Counted from the first letter of the stretch, positions 1 to 8,255 are shown. The stretch is 13,855 bases of DNA from Zygnema cylindricum (GCA_037447655.1 JBBHKE010002503.1:367102-380956); one strand, 5' to 3'. Program-made: numbers and translations. The notes: a model not told the origin generated them from the letters alone.

Positions 1-35
1 GTTGGCACGATGTAGCCTTGCCGCCCGTCGCTGTG
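1..35 (+). repeat. 49-bp satellite unit, 5' part, interrupted by the retroelement
   Basis: Bases 2-35 followed by 7822-7836 give exactly 49 bases before the next repeat start at 7837. This aligns with the 49-bp units seen at 8290-8600, which share the TTGGC/CTGGC start, the CCGTCG core and the TGTGCAA stretch. The retroelement therefore sits inside one satellite unit. Confidence 0.8.
31..35. repeat. Target site duplication, left copy (CTGTG)
   Basis: CTGTG lies directly before the 5' LTR and again directly after the 3' LTR at 7817-7821. A 5-bp duplication is usual for Ty3/gypsy integrases. The duplication is intact, so both LTRs come from one insertion. Confidence 0.93.
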
Positions 36-1003
36 TGTAACAGTAATAGCGGATCGAACTTGTTTATAAATGGGTATTTAGGTGTTATGATTATAGAGTA
101 CTAAAATTGGTAGACGTCCGCGAAAGAATCACGCTATTTGGAGTTATATTTTAAAAGTTATAGCGATGGGTGTATTTAGGTGACAGCGTGGGGTCTAAAT
201 AACAAGTGGGTATCATTGAAACGGGTTAAGGGTCAAATTAGTACCGAAATTACGCGCGTACGTTTCATAAAGTTCTAATGAAACGTTTAGTATGCACGGT
301 GCTTCGTTTCGTACAAATTTTAGTACGAAACGTCACTTTCACTTAAGGGAATTTCGTAGGAAGTTTCGCGTGCGAAATTTGTTACGCACGCTCGTGCGAA
401 GTCGCGTTTCGTTTGGCGCGCAATTTTGCACGTAAATGTTACGTAGTGAAACGTAACGTTTGATTGGTTAGTAAAGTGCTAAGTAGTTAGTAAGAGATTT
501 CGCACGTTTTTGGCATTGGTCAGTCTGAGTCTTTGCTGATCAATGATTGGCCCAGGTAAAAGCCTGTTAAAACGGAGCGTTGACTCTGGCCTGGCAAGTC
601 CAGGGCGATGATGGATAAATAGTGAAGTGTAAGAGGAGAGTAGACATCTTTTACTTTGGAGAAGTTTGTGGAAATTCCAGCTGATCTTGGTCTTGAGCGA
701 TTAATACCAAATTGGAGAAAAGGCATTTTTGCATTGAAATCTTTTACTAACTAAATAGTGTTTTAGTAGTTAAGAGATAGAATTATTAAGAGTGGAGAGT
801 AGAGGAAACACTTTAAATTGAAGGGTTGAGCCACGAGGGCAAGAGACCAAGCTAATGTTATGTGGACAAAAGCTTCTTCTAATTTAAAGTTATCCTTATG
901 TGAGTGTTTTCCAATGTGGATGTGTATTTTTCAATGTGTGGAATGTGTGGTTGGAATTGTTTGTAGTAATGGGATTTTCTGAGAGGTAGGAGATCCTGTT
1001 ACA
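36..1003 (+). repeat. 5' LTR
   Basis: 968 bp, starting TGTAAC and ending GTTACA, matching 6849-7816 at a fixed offset of 6813. My base-by-base comparison finds about 12 substitutions (about 8 transitions, 4 transversions) and no indel, so roughly 98.8% identity. U3, R and U5 borders cannot be set from sequence alone. A TATAAAT string at 65-71 is close to the LTR start and is not a convincing promoter. Short reverse-strand open frames inside the LTR occur in both copies and look like chance frames. Confidence 0.96.
260..457. promoter_or_regulatory. Cluster of CGTTTC/GAAACG motifs forming three hairpins in the LTR
   Basis: Six CGTTTC or GAAACG hexamers lie at 261, 280, 305, 327, 405 and 448. 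They pair into consecutive inverted repeats: 260-268 with 278-286 (9 bp), 305-314 with 323-332 (10 bp), and 438-444 with 451-457 (7 bp). The same block recurs in the 3' LTR at about 7073-7270. Such clusters in an LTR can be transcription-factor sites or RNA structure; which applies here is inference. Confidence 0.5.
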
Positions 1004-1005
1004 TA

Positions 1006-1017
1006 TGGTATCAAAGC
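1006..1017 (+). other. Primer-binding site for minus-strand synthesis
   Basis: TGGTATCAAAGC starts two bases after the 5' LTR. It begins with the TGG that pairs with a tRNA CCA end and matches the plant-type initiator-Met complement TGGTATCAGAGC at 11 of 12 bases. Metazoan initiator tRNA would give TGGTAGCAGAG. The primer identity is therefore probably an initiator-Met tRNA of non-metazoan type, not proven. Confidence 0.75.
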
Positions 1018-1152
1018 TTTGGTTAGAAACCAGGGAGAAATTTGTTCACTCGAATATCGATTGCCGTGACCAGTGAGGGTGCTCTAACCTGTGTCGGTAG
1101 AACCACAATGTGAAGTGGTAGGGGATTGGAGGGAAACTGAGTGATCACACAG

Positions 1153-1166
1153 CCAGCGGCCGCTGG
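1153..1166. other. Perfect 14-bp palindrome in the leader
   Basis: CCAGCGGCCGCTGG is a perfect GC-rich palindrome in the leader. Retroviral leaders often use a palindromic loop for genome dimerisation. A similar role here is only inference from position and symmetry. Confidence 0.35.
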
Positions 1167-1466
1167 TTAGATGTGGGGCGTGCTCAGGTCCTAAGGACTA
1201 AGGCGGGGTGGGCAGTGTAGCCACCGCCGAAGCTCACTCCAATTACCTAGAGGCCAAACAAACTTGCCTTCTCCTAGCAATGATTCATGTGTAGAGGGAG
1301 GGCTTGAAGCCATGAAGGGTGAGGATGTGAGGATTATAGAACAAAAGATCCTGATGTAGTGGGAAATGGGGAATTTGCTGATGGTGAAGGAGGAAAGTGG
1401 AGTACTTTACTTCTTCAAGAGCAAAGGAGTCCAGAAATGACTCAAAACTTTTCAAACCCTAAATTG

Positions 1467-1556
1467 TTACCTTTGATTGATTTCAATTTTGCTGTTGCAA
1501 AATTTATGGTTGAATCTTACCTTTGATAGCTTTCAATTTTTGCTATTGCAAAATTG
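1467..1556 (+). repeat. Leader tandem duplication, about 50-bp period
   Basis: TTACCTTTGAT followed by a TTTCAATTTT...GCAAAATT stretch occurs at 1467 and again at 1517, with a few substitutions. It is a local duplication in the A/T-rich leader; no function is evident. Confidence 0.65.
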
Positions 1557-1782
1557 GTGGGGAAATTCTTACATTTGTGTTCAATGTTGGGAAATTGAAA
1601 ATTTGAATTTGTACTAACTTATTGTCAATGTCTTTCTAATTTCTCAGATCTTGATCTTTTCAAAGGATTTGTTAAGGAGAAGAAGTTTTTGATTGGAGCA
1701 ATCTAAGGACTTCAAATCTACAGCAAATTTCTTTGGGAAATTATACTCTATCTTTCCTTTTGCTTGATTTAATTGTGTGATA

Positions 1783-3099
1783 ATGGCAAATTCTGCATGG
1801 AAACTTGAAATGGAGAATGCTTTGAATGTGTTGAAGAAGCGAACTGTGAAATTGGTCAACAGATTTAATAATCATGCTACCACTGTGGATGAAACCATTT
1901 TCGAATTGAAAAGTGAATTAAAAGTTGTCAAAGAAAATGGAAATGTTTCAAATGAGAAATTAGATGAACTTATTAACTTAATTCAGACCAAGAATGATAT
2001 GAATGACCAAAAGGGTGAGAGTAGTAAAAGTTATGCCAGTTTTAGGGAGGATGATCATGATAGACCTAAGAAGATAAGGAATCTGAAATTGTCTATTAGT
2101 GAGGCACCATCGTTTGATGGTAAGAGGATTGATGAGTTGGATGCTTGGATTTTTCATATGGAATATTATTTGGAGTCTAGAAATTGCGATCGTGATGATT
2201 ACACTTCTTTTGCTGTTAACTGTCTGAAAGGCGATGCTCAGATTTGGTATTATACTCAGAGAAGGTCTAAATTGATTCCTGATAATGCTGATTGGGAAAC
2301 TTTTAAAACCGCGATCAAATCGCGTTTCTTGTCTGTCACTTTTAAATCCAGAATGGAAGAAAAGTGGCTGAATTGTAAGCAGACTGGATCTGTGAAGGAT
2401 TATATTGTGGAATTTGACTCATCTAGCATTCATGTCATAGGTTTGACTGATGAAATGGCTAAATTGCATTTCTTGAACTATTTGAATCCTATACTGAAAT
2501 CAGAGCTAAAACATCAAAATTTTAATAATTTGAAGGAATTACAAGATAAGTCATTGGAATTAGAGGATCAGTTGGGGTATAATCGGGAAACTCGATCACT
2601 CAGGGGTAATTTAAATGAAGTATCACAGTGGGATGAGGAGGAATTTGTTGAAGAGGGTTTGAATGCTGGTCTGGTGAATAGGCAAAATATCTTCAGGGGA
2701 AATCAAAGGGGTGGACATAGTGTTAATGCAGGAAATAAATTTAACAATAGAGGGGGGTACATTAAAAGTCCTAAACCGAACATTAATGCTCAGAAGCCTA
2801 ACCTTACCATCCCCACATGCACTATTTGTCAGAAAAGGGGTCATAGAGCATTTGAGTGTGCACAATTGAAAAAGATTAACTGTTATAACTGTGGAGAGGA
2901 GGGACATTTTAGTAGAGAGTGCACAAAACCCAAAAAGAAAGTCACTTGTTTCAAATGTGGAGGTCCAGATCATTACGCTAAAGACTGTACAGATAAAGGC
3001 TCTCTCAAAACAGTCGATGTAAATGAAGGTCTCCAAGAGGATATTGCATTATACCTAGCTGAGCAAGAAGCCCAGGAGGTGGGAAACGGAAAGGACTAA
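1783..3099 (+). CDS. gag: Gag: capsid and triple zinc-knuckle nucleocapsid
   Basis: 438 residues from ATG 1783, which sits in a good context (A at -3, G at +4); a GTG two codons earlier is in frame but a poor start. Gag would form the cytoplasmic particle and package the element RNA. Residues about 1-65 are charged and heptad-like, possibly coiled coil. Residues about 110-260 resemble the retrotransposon Gag domain (LKGDAQIWY, FKTAIKSRF, KQTGSVKDYI). Three C-x2-C-x4-H-x4-C knuckles follow at residues 346-359 (nt 2818-2859), 367-380 (2881-2922) and 389-402 (2947-2988); all Cys and His are present. Three knuckles is more than the one or two common in this superfamily. The frame is intact and ends at TAA 3097-3099, inside the frameshift hairpin. 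Confidence 0.93.
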   Translation: MANSAWKLEMENALNVLKKRTVKLVNRFNNHATTVDETIFELKSELKVVKENGNVSNEKLDELINLIQTKNDMNDQKGESSKSYASFREDDHDRPKKIRNLKLSISEAPSFDGKRIDELDAWIFHMEYYLESRNCDRDDYTSFAVNCLKGDAQIWYYTQRRSKLIPDNADWETFKTAIKSRFLSVTFKSRMEEKWLNCKQTGSVKDYIVEFDSSSIHVIGLTDEMAKLHFLNYLNPILKSELKHQNFNNLKELQDKSLELEDQLGYNRETRSLRGNLNEVSQWDEEEFVEEGLNAGLVNRQNIFRGNQRGGHSVNAGNKFNNRGGYIKSPKPNINAQKPNLTIPTCTICQKRGHRAFECAQLKKINCYNCGEEGHFSRECTKPKKKVTCFKCGGPDHYAKDCTDKGSLKTVDVNEGLQEDIALYLAEQEAQEVGNGKD

Positions 3100-3120
3100 C
3101 TGAAAGTCCTCAGTTTAGTC
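3081..3120 (+). promoter_or_regulatory. Programmed -1 frameshift signal, gag to protease
   Basis: GGGAAAC at 3081-3087 is read in the gag frame as G|GGA|AAC, the exact X-XXY-YYZ layout of -1 slippery sites; the same heptamer is known from lentiviruses such as FIV and visna. After a 6-base spacer, 3094-3103 pairs with 3110-3120 to give a 10-bp stem with one bulged T (3116) and a 6-base loop. The gag stop lies in the 5' arm. A -1 slip enters the protease frame, open from 3063 to 4088. Frequency is not predictable from sequence. Confidence 0.82.
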
Positions 3121-4088
3121 AATCGGATCCAGAATTTAAAGAGTTAACTTTGGAGGGCAAATTAATGAATGGAAAAGTTAGGATAGCTGAATTTATTATG
3201 ATTCTCACTACACTGCATTGTTTAAAGAATCCTTCTGATGAAATTCTCAACAACAGACCTATTTTAGGACAGTTAAGTAATGATGACACCAGACACAGTT
3301 TTATTAGATTCGAGTCATTAGTGGAAGGAAAACCGTTGAAAGTAATGGTTGATTTAGGTGCCACACATAATTTTATTTCACATACGTTTGTAGAGGAAAA
3401 TAAAATTCCTACTGTTATAAGGGAAAAGCCTTTACATGTTCAAGTGACAAATGGTAATAAATCCACATTAGACTTACAAACTGACACGATAGAAGTTGAT
3501 ATCCAGGGTCATAAAATGAAAGTGGTGTGTGAAATAATGAATTTGGGAAGTGAAGAACTAATTTTAGGAAAGCCTTGGTTAACTGAATACAATCCTCAAA
3601 TTAATTGGGAAATTAACACCTTGAAGGTGAAGTCCGAAAACGGTTGGAAGGTTTTGCAAGCATTATCTCCTAAGAAATTGCATAGGAATCATATAAACAA
3701 CATAACCAGATTGAGAGTGGAAGGTTTGATATCTGCTAAACAATTTAAAAAGCACTTAAAAGATAAAACAAATCATGCTTTCTTGTTATTAGTAACTGAG
3801 GCAGTTACTGATGAAAGGGGGGGAGAAAACACTAACATTGATGTCATCCCTAAATCAGACACCACTAAAACTTTCGAAAAACAAAAATCTGATTTTGTAA
3901 CTGACATTAATACATCTGATGCTGCTTTTAAAGATTTGATTTTTGAATTTAGAGATGTTTTCCTAAATGACTTACCCTCGAGAGGCCACGTTCCTGAGAT
4001 GTACAACATGTTATTAACCTTGAACCTGGATGTAATCCTCTTGTCACAGGAATTTATAAACACAGATTCTTTGAGCAAGAGGAGTTAA
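3087..4088 (+). CDS. pro: Protease frame of pol (retropepsin, D-L-G variant)
   Basis: This frame is open from 3063, overlaps the gag end and lies in the -1 phase, so it is entered by frameshift rather than at its own ATG. An aspartic protease domain spans about 3300-3630. The signature at 3351-3359 reads D-L-G where the family has D-S-G or D-T-G, followed by the usual ATHNFIS. The second conserved element, an ILGxxWL-like motif with NPQINW, follows near 3570-3610. The catalytic Asp is kept but the adjacent Ser/Thr, which stabilises the dimer active site, is Leu; TTA is one base from the Ser codon TCA. The domain would mature Gag and Pol. After about 3995 the residues no longer match RT linker sequence and the frame ends at 4088, while homology moves to another phase. 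Confidence 0.82.
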   Translation, partial: RKGLTESPQFSQSDPEFKELTLEGKLMNGKVRIAEFIMILTTLHCLKNPSDEILNNRPILGQLSNDDTRHSFIRFESLVEGKPLKVMVDLGATHNFISHTFVEENKIPTVIREKPLHVQVTNGNKSTLDLQTDTIEVDIQGHKMKVVCEIMNLGSEELILGKPWLTEYNPQINWEINTLKVKSENGWKVLQALSPKKLHRNHINNITRLRVEGLISAKQFKKHLKDKTNHAFLLLVTEAVTDERGGENTNIDVIPKSDTTKTFEKQKSDFVTDINTSDAAFKDLIFEFRDVFLNDLPSRGHVPEMYNMLLTLNLDVILLSQEFINTDSLSKRS

Positions 4089-6709
4089 AGAAACAGATCA
4101 AAGAACTCCTAGAGAAAAGACATATTCAACCCAGCAAATCACCGTACGGAGCACCAGTTCTTTTCGTCAAAAAGAAGGACGAAACGTTGAGAATGTGTGT
4201 CGATTATCGTAGTCTGAACAAGATTACGGTGAAGGATAAGTATCCGTTACCTTTAATTTCTGATTTGATAGATCGTTTAAAAGGTGCTAAAGTATTTTCG
4301 TTGATTGACCAGCGTAGTGGCTTTAATCAGGTGCCAATTAGAATTGAGGATGTTGATAAAACTGCTTTCAGGACTAGGGTGGGTCATTTTGAATGGATAC
4401 TGATGCCATTCGGCTTAACGAATGCTCCGCCTACATACCAAAGATTAATGAACCAAACTTTTTCGGATTACATAGATGAGTTTGTTCAGGTGTTTATTGA
4501 TGATATTCTAATTTACAGTGAATCTAGAGAACAACATGTAATTCATTTAAGAAAAGTGTTAGAAAGGTTAAAAGAAAGAAAATTATACGGAAAATTGTCA
4601 AAATCTAGCTTTCTTAAAAGTGAACAATTATTTTTGGGACATATAGTTAGTGGGGAAGGTGTTAAAACAGATCCATCCAAAATCACTACAATCCAAAATT
4701 GGAAGCAACCTACTAATGTCACAGAAGTTAGATCATTTTTGGGATTGGCCACTTACTACAGGAAATTTATAAAGAACTTCAGTATGATTGCCGCACCTTT
4801 GACGGATTTACTTCGGGAAAATGAGACGTTTGTGTGGGGAGCTGATCAAGAGAGAGCATTCAAGGAACTAAAAGGGAAGTTGACCTCTGCCCCTACACTG
4901 GTGTATCCTGACCCTGTTGGAGAATTTGAAGTTCTGATCACTACAGATGCTTCTGACAAAGGTCTAGGTGCAGTCATAAGTCAAAAAGTCGGCAAACACT
5001 CTCATCCTATCGCTTTTGAGTCCAAAAAATTCAATGATGCTGAAAAGAACTATACAGCACAGGAAAAAGAATTACTTGCGATTGTACATGCATTGGTGAA
5101 ATGGCGATGTTATTTGCATAATAAAGAATTTACAGTTCACTGTGATAATAAAGCACTTTCTTATTTACAGAGATTAAGTGATGCACAGATTATGACTGGC
5201 AGACAGGTTAGGTGGATGCAAAAATTAGCATATTTCAAATTTAATGTCAAACATATTCCTGGGAAGACAAATGTAGTTGCAGATCCTTTAAGTAGATGTT
5301 TTGAAATAAGTGTTATGGTTCAGGATGAATTGTTTTTAGATACAGTTAGATATGGTTATGATAAAGATCCTTATTTTGTTGTGATTTGCAAGAATATTTT
5401 GGGAGGGAATTCTGACCCACTGAATGAGAGGCATGTCAAAAACTTTAGAATAGAAGATGGTTTACTGTATTTGCGAACAAGGGATAGGTTATGCATTCCT
5501 GAAATGGGAGACTTGAGAAAACAACTTTTACAGGAAGCCCATGAGCATTTAGGACATCTTGGTCGAGATAAAACTCTTAGTCGGTTGCAGAGTAGATGGT
5601 TTTCGCCAGGGATGGCAAAGGAGGTGTCGAAACACGTGGAAAGTTGTGTCCCTTGCCAACAGAGTAAACCTAGTAACCAGAAACCTAGAGGTCTCTTAAA
5701 ACCTTTAGATATCCCCGAAAGACCATGGGAATCTGTGAGTATGGATTTTATTGTCAGGTTACCAGCTACATCTAGAAGAAATGACAGTATCATGGTCGTA
5801 GTCGATGGGTTCAGTAAAATGGCAATCTTTATCCCTTGCAAAACTACTCATTCAGTTGTAGATATTGCAAAGTTATATTTTGACAACGTGGTCAGACATC
5901 ATGGAGTTCCCCTGTCTATAGTCAGTGATAGGGATTCAAAATTTACATCTGCATTTTGGAAAGAATTGCAGCAAAATTTAGGCTCTGAATTGAAAATGAG
6001 TACCGTTTATCATCCTCAGAGAGATGGACAGACAGAAAGGATGAACCGTACACTAGAGGAAATGCTTAGGACTGATTGCAGTGGAGTGCAGAACACATGG
6101 GAATCTAAACTGCCATTAATGGAATTTGCATACAATTCATGTAAAAATGCTAGTACAGGATTCTCACCATTTGAAGTTGCATACGGATACCAACCTAGAG
6201 AAGCATTAGACTTAATAACAGGGGTCACTCAAGAGAATAGAGGTTCAGGAACAGAGTTTTGGGAATACATTCAAATAGTTTGGAAAACTGTCCGGGATGC
6301 ATTAGTGGAGGCACAAAGGAGGCAAGAATTAAATGCTAACCGCAAACGGGGTGATTGGGTGTTACGCACAGGTGACAAGGTTTGGCTTTCTACAACTCAT
6401 TACAGGTGCAAGATCGAGGGACAATCGGATCCTATGGGAAAATTTGCTCCTAAGTACATTGGACCATTTACTGTAACCGAGATGATATCGTCAGTTGCTG
6501 CCAAATTGGACTTGCCGCCTTCAACAAAGATTCATCCAGTGATACACATCAGCCAATTGAAACCAGTAAATCTTCGCCCAACTGAAGGAGAATTGGAATT
6601 GGATCCCTCAATAATTATAGAACCTGAAGTTCACAGATGGGTAATAGATTGGGTTGGTCAACGGTACAAGGTCGGTGATACTATATTCTGGCAAGTGCAT
6701 TATCTATGA
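3998..6709 (+). CDS. pol: Reverse transcriptase - RNase H - integrase frame of pol
   Basis: Open from just after a stop at 3995 to TGA 6707-6709. RT homology begins upstream of any useful start codon, so this is an internal piece of Pol. RT: Asp at 4307 in SLIDQRSGF, then MPFGLTNAP, and the catalytic FIDD at 4493-4504. RNase H: Asp at 4946 (TTDAS) and Asp at 5144 (CDNKA), closed by [15 protein letters not shown]. Integrase: zinc-binding His at 5540/5546 and 5555 with Cys at 5645 and 5654; core Asp 5744, Asp 5927 and Glu 6035 with the D-35-E spacing; GPF at 6461-6469. A chromodomain begins near 6620 (EPEVHRWV) and is cut by the TGA. Enzyme residues all look intact. It copies element RNA to DNA and inserts it. 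The phase is -1 relative to the protease frame, and no slippery heptamer is seen in the overlap. Confidence 0.93.
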   Translation, partial: DVQHVINLEPGCNPLVTGIYKHRFFEQEELKKQIKELLEKRHIQPSKSPYGAPVLFVKKKDETLRMCVDYRSLNKITVKDKYPLPLISDLIDRLKGAKVFSLIDQRSGFNQVPIRIEDVDKTAFRTRVGHFEWILMPFGLTNAPPTYQRLMNQTFSDYIDEFVQVFIDDILIYSESREQHVIHLRKVLERLKERKLYGKLSKSSFLKSEQLFLGHIVSGEGVKTDPSKITTIQNWKQPTNVTEVRSFLGLATYYRKFIKNFSMIAAPLTDLLRENETFVWGADQERAFKELKGKLTSAPTLVYPDPVGEFEVLITTDASDKGLGAVISQKVGKHSHPIAFESKKFNDAEKNYTAQEKELLAIVHALVKWRCYLHNKEFTVHCDNKALSYLQRLSDAQIMTGRQVRWMQKLAYFKFNVKHIPGKTNVVADPLSRCFEISVMVQDELFLDTVRYGYDKDPYFVVICKNILGGNSDPLNERHVKNFRIEDGLLYLRTRDRLCIPEMGDLRKQLLQEAHEHLGHLGRDKTLSRLQSRWFSPGMAKEVSKHVESCVPCQQSKPSNQKPRGLLKPLDIPERPWESVSMDFIVRLPATSRRNDSIMVVVDGFSKMAIFIPCKTTHSVVDIAKLYFDNVVRHHGVPLSIVSDRDSKFTSAFWKELQQNLGSELKMSTVYHPQRDGQTERMNRTLEEMLRTDCSGVQNTWESKLPLMEFAYNSCKNASTGFSPFEVAYGYQPREALDLITGVTQENRGSGTEFWEYIQIVWKTVRDALVEAQRRQELNANRKRGDWVLRTGDKVWLSTTHYRCKIEGQSDPMGKFAPKYIGPFTVTEMISSVAAKLDLPPSTKIHPVIHISQLKPVNLRPTEGELELDPSIIIEPEVHRWVIDWVGQRYKVGDTIFWQVHYL

Positions 6710-6799
6710 AGGCCTGAGGATGAGTTGGCTTAAGAGGATAAAAATTCAGAGTTTTTACAGAGGTACTGGAGGGATAATAATATAGAAGTCCCGTCTTGA
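6710..6799 (+). pseudogene. Chromodomain C-terminal remnant past two in-frame stops
   Basis: Reading on in the integrase phase after TGA 6707-6709 gives RPEDELA, then TAA 6731-6733, then about 21 codons to TGA 6797. RPEDELA followed by Glu is the usual late part of chromovirus chromodomains (PEDATWE-type). The second stop sits where the family has its conserved Trp, and the first sits in the Gly-Pro turn region. Chromodomains bind modified histone H3 tails and guide integration to heterochromatin. This copy would end before the domain closes, so targeting by its own integrase is probably lost. Confidence 0.75.
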
Positions 6800-6811
6800 T
6801 AATTAAAGGTG

Positions 6812-6833
6812 TTTTAACTGAGGTCAGTTAAAA
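6812..6833. other. Perfect 22-base hairpin before the polypurine tract
   Basis: TTTTAACTGA at 6812-6821 and its exact complement at 6824-6833 are separated by GG. The hairpin abuts the polypurine tract. It may be a structural element of the 3' untranslated RNA; no known role can be assigned. Confidence 0.5.
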
Positions 6834-6845
6834 ATAAAGAGGGGA
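6832..6845 (+). other. Polypurine tract
   Basis: AAATAAAGAGGGGA ends three bases before the 3' LTR. A purine run at this place primes plus-strand DNA synthesis in LTR elements. The single T may mean that only AAAGAGGGGA (6836-6845) is used. Confidence 0.82.
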
Positions 6846-6848
6846 TGA

Positions 6849-7816
6849 TGTAACAGTAATAGCGGATCGAACTTGTTTATAAATGGGTATTTAGGTGTTA
6901 TGATTATAGAGTACTAAAATTGGTAGACGTCCGCGAAAGAATCACGCTATTTGGAGTTATATTTTAAAAGTTATAGCGATGGGTGTATTTAGGTGACAGC
7001 GTGGGGTCTAAATAACAAGTGGGTATCATTGAATCGGGTTAAGGGTCAAATTAGTACCGAAATTACGCGCGTACGTTTCATAAAGTTCTAATGAAACGTT
7101 TAGTATGCACGGTGCTTCGTTTCGTACAAATTTTAGTACGAAACGTCACTTTCACTTAAGGGAATTTCGTAGGAAGTTTCGCGTGCAAAATTTGTTACGC
7201 ACGCTCGTGCGAAGTCGCGTTTCGTTTGGCGCGCAATTTTGCACGTAAATGTTACGTAGTGAAACGTAACGTTTGATTGGTTAGTAAAGTGCTAAGTAGT
7301 TAGTAAGAGATTTCGCACGTTTTTGGCATTGGTCAGTCTGAGTCTTTGCTGATCAATGATTGGCCCAGGTAAAAGCCTGTTAAAACGGAGCGTTGACTCT
7401 GGCCTGGCGAGTCCAGGGCGATGATGGAAAAATAGTGAAGTGTAAGAGGAGAGTAGACATCTTTTCCTTTGGAGAAGTTTGTGGAAATTCCAACTGATGT
7501 TGGTCCTGAGCGATTAATACCAAATTGGAGAAAAGGCATTTTTGCATTGAAATCTCTTACTAACTAAATAGTGTTTTAGTAGTTAAGAGATAGAATTATT
7601 AAGAGTGGAGAGTAGAGGAAACACTTTAAATTGAAGGGTTGAGCCACGAGGGCAAGAGACCAAACTAATGTTATGTGGACAAAAGCTTCTTCTAATTTAA
7701 AGTTATCCTTATGTGAGTGTTTTCCAATGTGGATGTGTATTTTCCAATGTGTGGAATGTGTGGTTGGAATTGTTTGTGGTAATGGGATTTTCTGAGAGGT
7801 AGGAGATCCTGTTACA
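6849..7816 (+). repeat. 3' LTR
   Basis: 968 bp, same ends and length as the 5' LTR. About 12 substitutions separate the two copies and none is an indel; two of them are CG versus CA differences, as expected from CpG decay. The hairpin cluster of the 5' LTR is kept at about 7073-7270. Confidence 0.96.
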
Positions 7817-7821
7817 CTGTG
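7817..7821. repeat. Target site duplication, right copy (CTGTG)
   Basis: Exact copy of 31-35, directly after the 3' LTR end CA. Confidence 0.93.
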
Positions 7822-8255
7822 CAAGCCGCTGTACCGCTGGCATAATTCCACGCTGCCGCCCGCCGGTTGGCGTAATGCTCTGCTGCCGCCGCTGGCGTAA
7901 TTCTACGATGCCGGCAGCTGGCGTAATTCTACGTTGCCGGCTGCTGGCGTAATTCTACGCTGCCGGCTGCTGGCGTAATTTTACGCTGCCGCCTGCCAGC
8001 TGGCAGTTTTCTACGCCGCCGGCCGCTGGCGTAATTCTACGATGCCGGCCGCTGGCGTAATTCTACGATGCCGGCCGCTGGCGTAATTCTACGCTGCCGA
8101 CTGCTGGCGTAATTCTACGCTGCCGCCGAGTGGCGTAATTTCTACGCAGCCGGCCGCTGGCGTAATTCTACGCAGCCGGCTGCTAGCGTAATTCGACGCT
8201 GCCGCCTGCCAGCTGGCAGTTTTCTACGTTGTCGGCCGCTGGCGTGATTTTACGT
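7822..8255 (+). repeat. 26-bp satellite array, about 16 units
   Basis: Units read CTGGCGTAATTCTACG plus a TGCCGGCCG-like tail, 26 bp each, with some at 29-30 bp. The unit equals the first 26 bases of the 49-bp unit found on both sides, so the array seems to derive from it by loss of the last 23 bases. A marker pair of units containing GCCAGCTGGC occurs near 7991 and again near 8204, about 213 bp apart, which suggests a higher-order duplication. Open frames across it are by-products of the repeat. Confidence 0.88.

Larger units (their letters stand above)
1018..1782 (+). other. Untranslated leader between primer-binding site and gag
   Basis: About 765 bases with no long open frame. The first part (about 1050-1330) is G-rich; the second (about 1430-1770) is A/T-rich. 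It contains several ATGs before gag, for example one at about 1110 followed at once by TGA, so initiation at gag may need shunting, reinitiation or leaky scanning. It is the likely place for packaging signals, but none can be named. Confidence 0.7.
36..7816 (+). mobile_element. Full-length Ty3/gypsy (chromovirus-type) LTR retrotransposon
   Basis: A 7781-bp element with equal-length 968-bp LTRs, 6-bp inverted termini TGTAAC/GTTACA, CTGTG target duplications, a primer-binding site at 1006, a polypurine tract at 6832 and the order gag, protease, RT, RNase H, integrase, chromodomain. Integrase after RT places it in Ty3/gypsy. The GPF motif and the chromodomain remnant after integrase place it among chromoviruses. 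Defects are a D-L-G protease signature, a frame change near 3998 and stops at 6707 and 6731. It is probably non-autonomous now, although the cis signals look intact. Confidence 0.97.

Noticed and set aside
65-71. TATAAAT as the LTR promoter
   Set aside because: Only about 30 bases into the LTR, which would leave almost no U3; other TA-rich strings exist and none stands out.
520-726. 68-codon reverse-strand frame in the LTR, also at 7333-7539
   Set aside because: Present twice only because LTRs are duplicated; no domain, no composition signal.
2623-3036. 137-codon reverse-strand frame across the zinc knuckles
   Set aside because: Antisense shadow of gag, whose frame is clearly the conserved one.
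3092-3115. H-type pseudoknot downstream of the slippery site (AGGACT/AGTCCT plus loop AACTG with CAGTT)
   Set aside because: Both connecting loops would have zero length, which is sterically unlikely. The bulged 10-bp hairpin 3094-3120 uses the same bases better.
6707-6733. Alternative genetic code in which TGA and TAA are read through
   Set aside because: Gag ends at TAA just where its homology and the frameshift signal require, and the other frames use normal stops. Damage is simpler.
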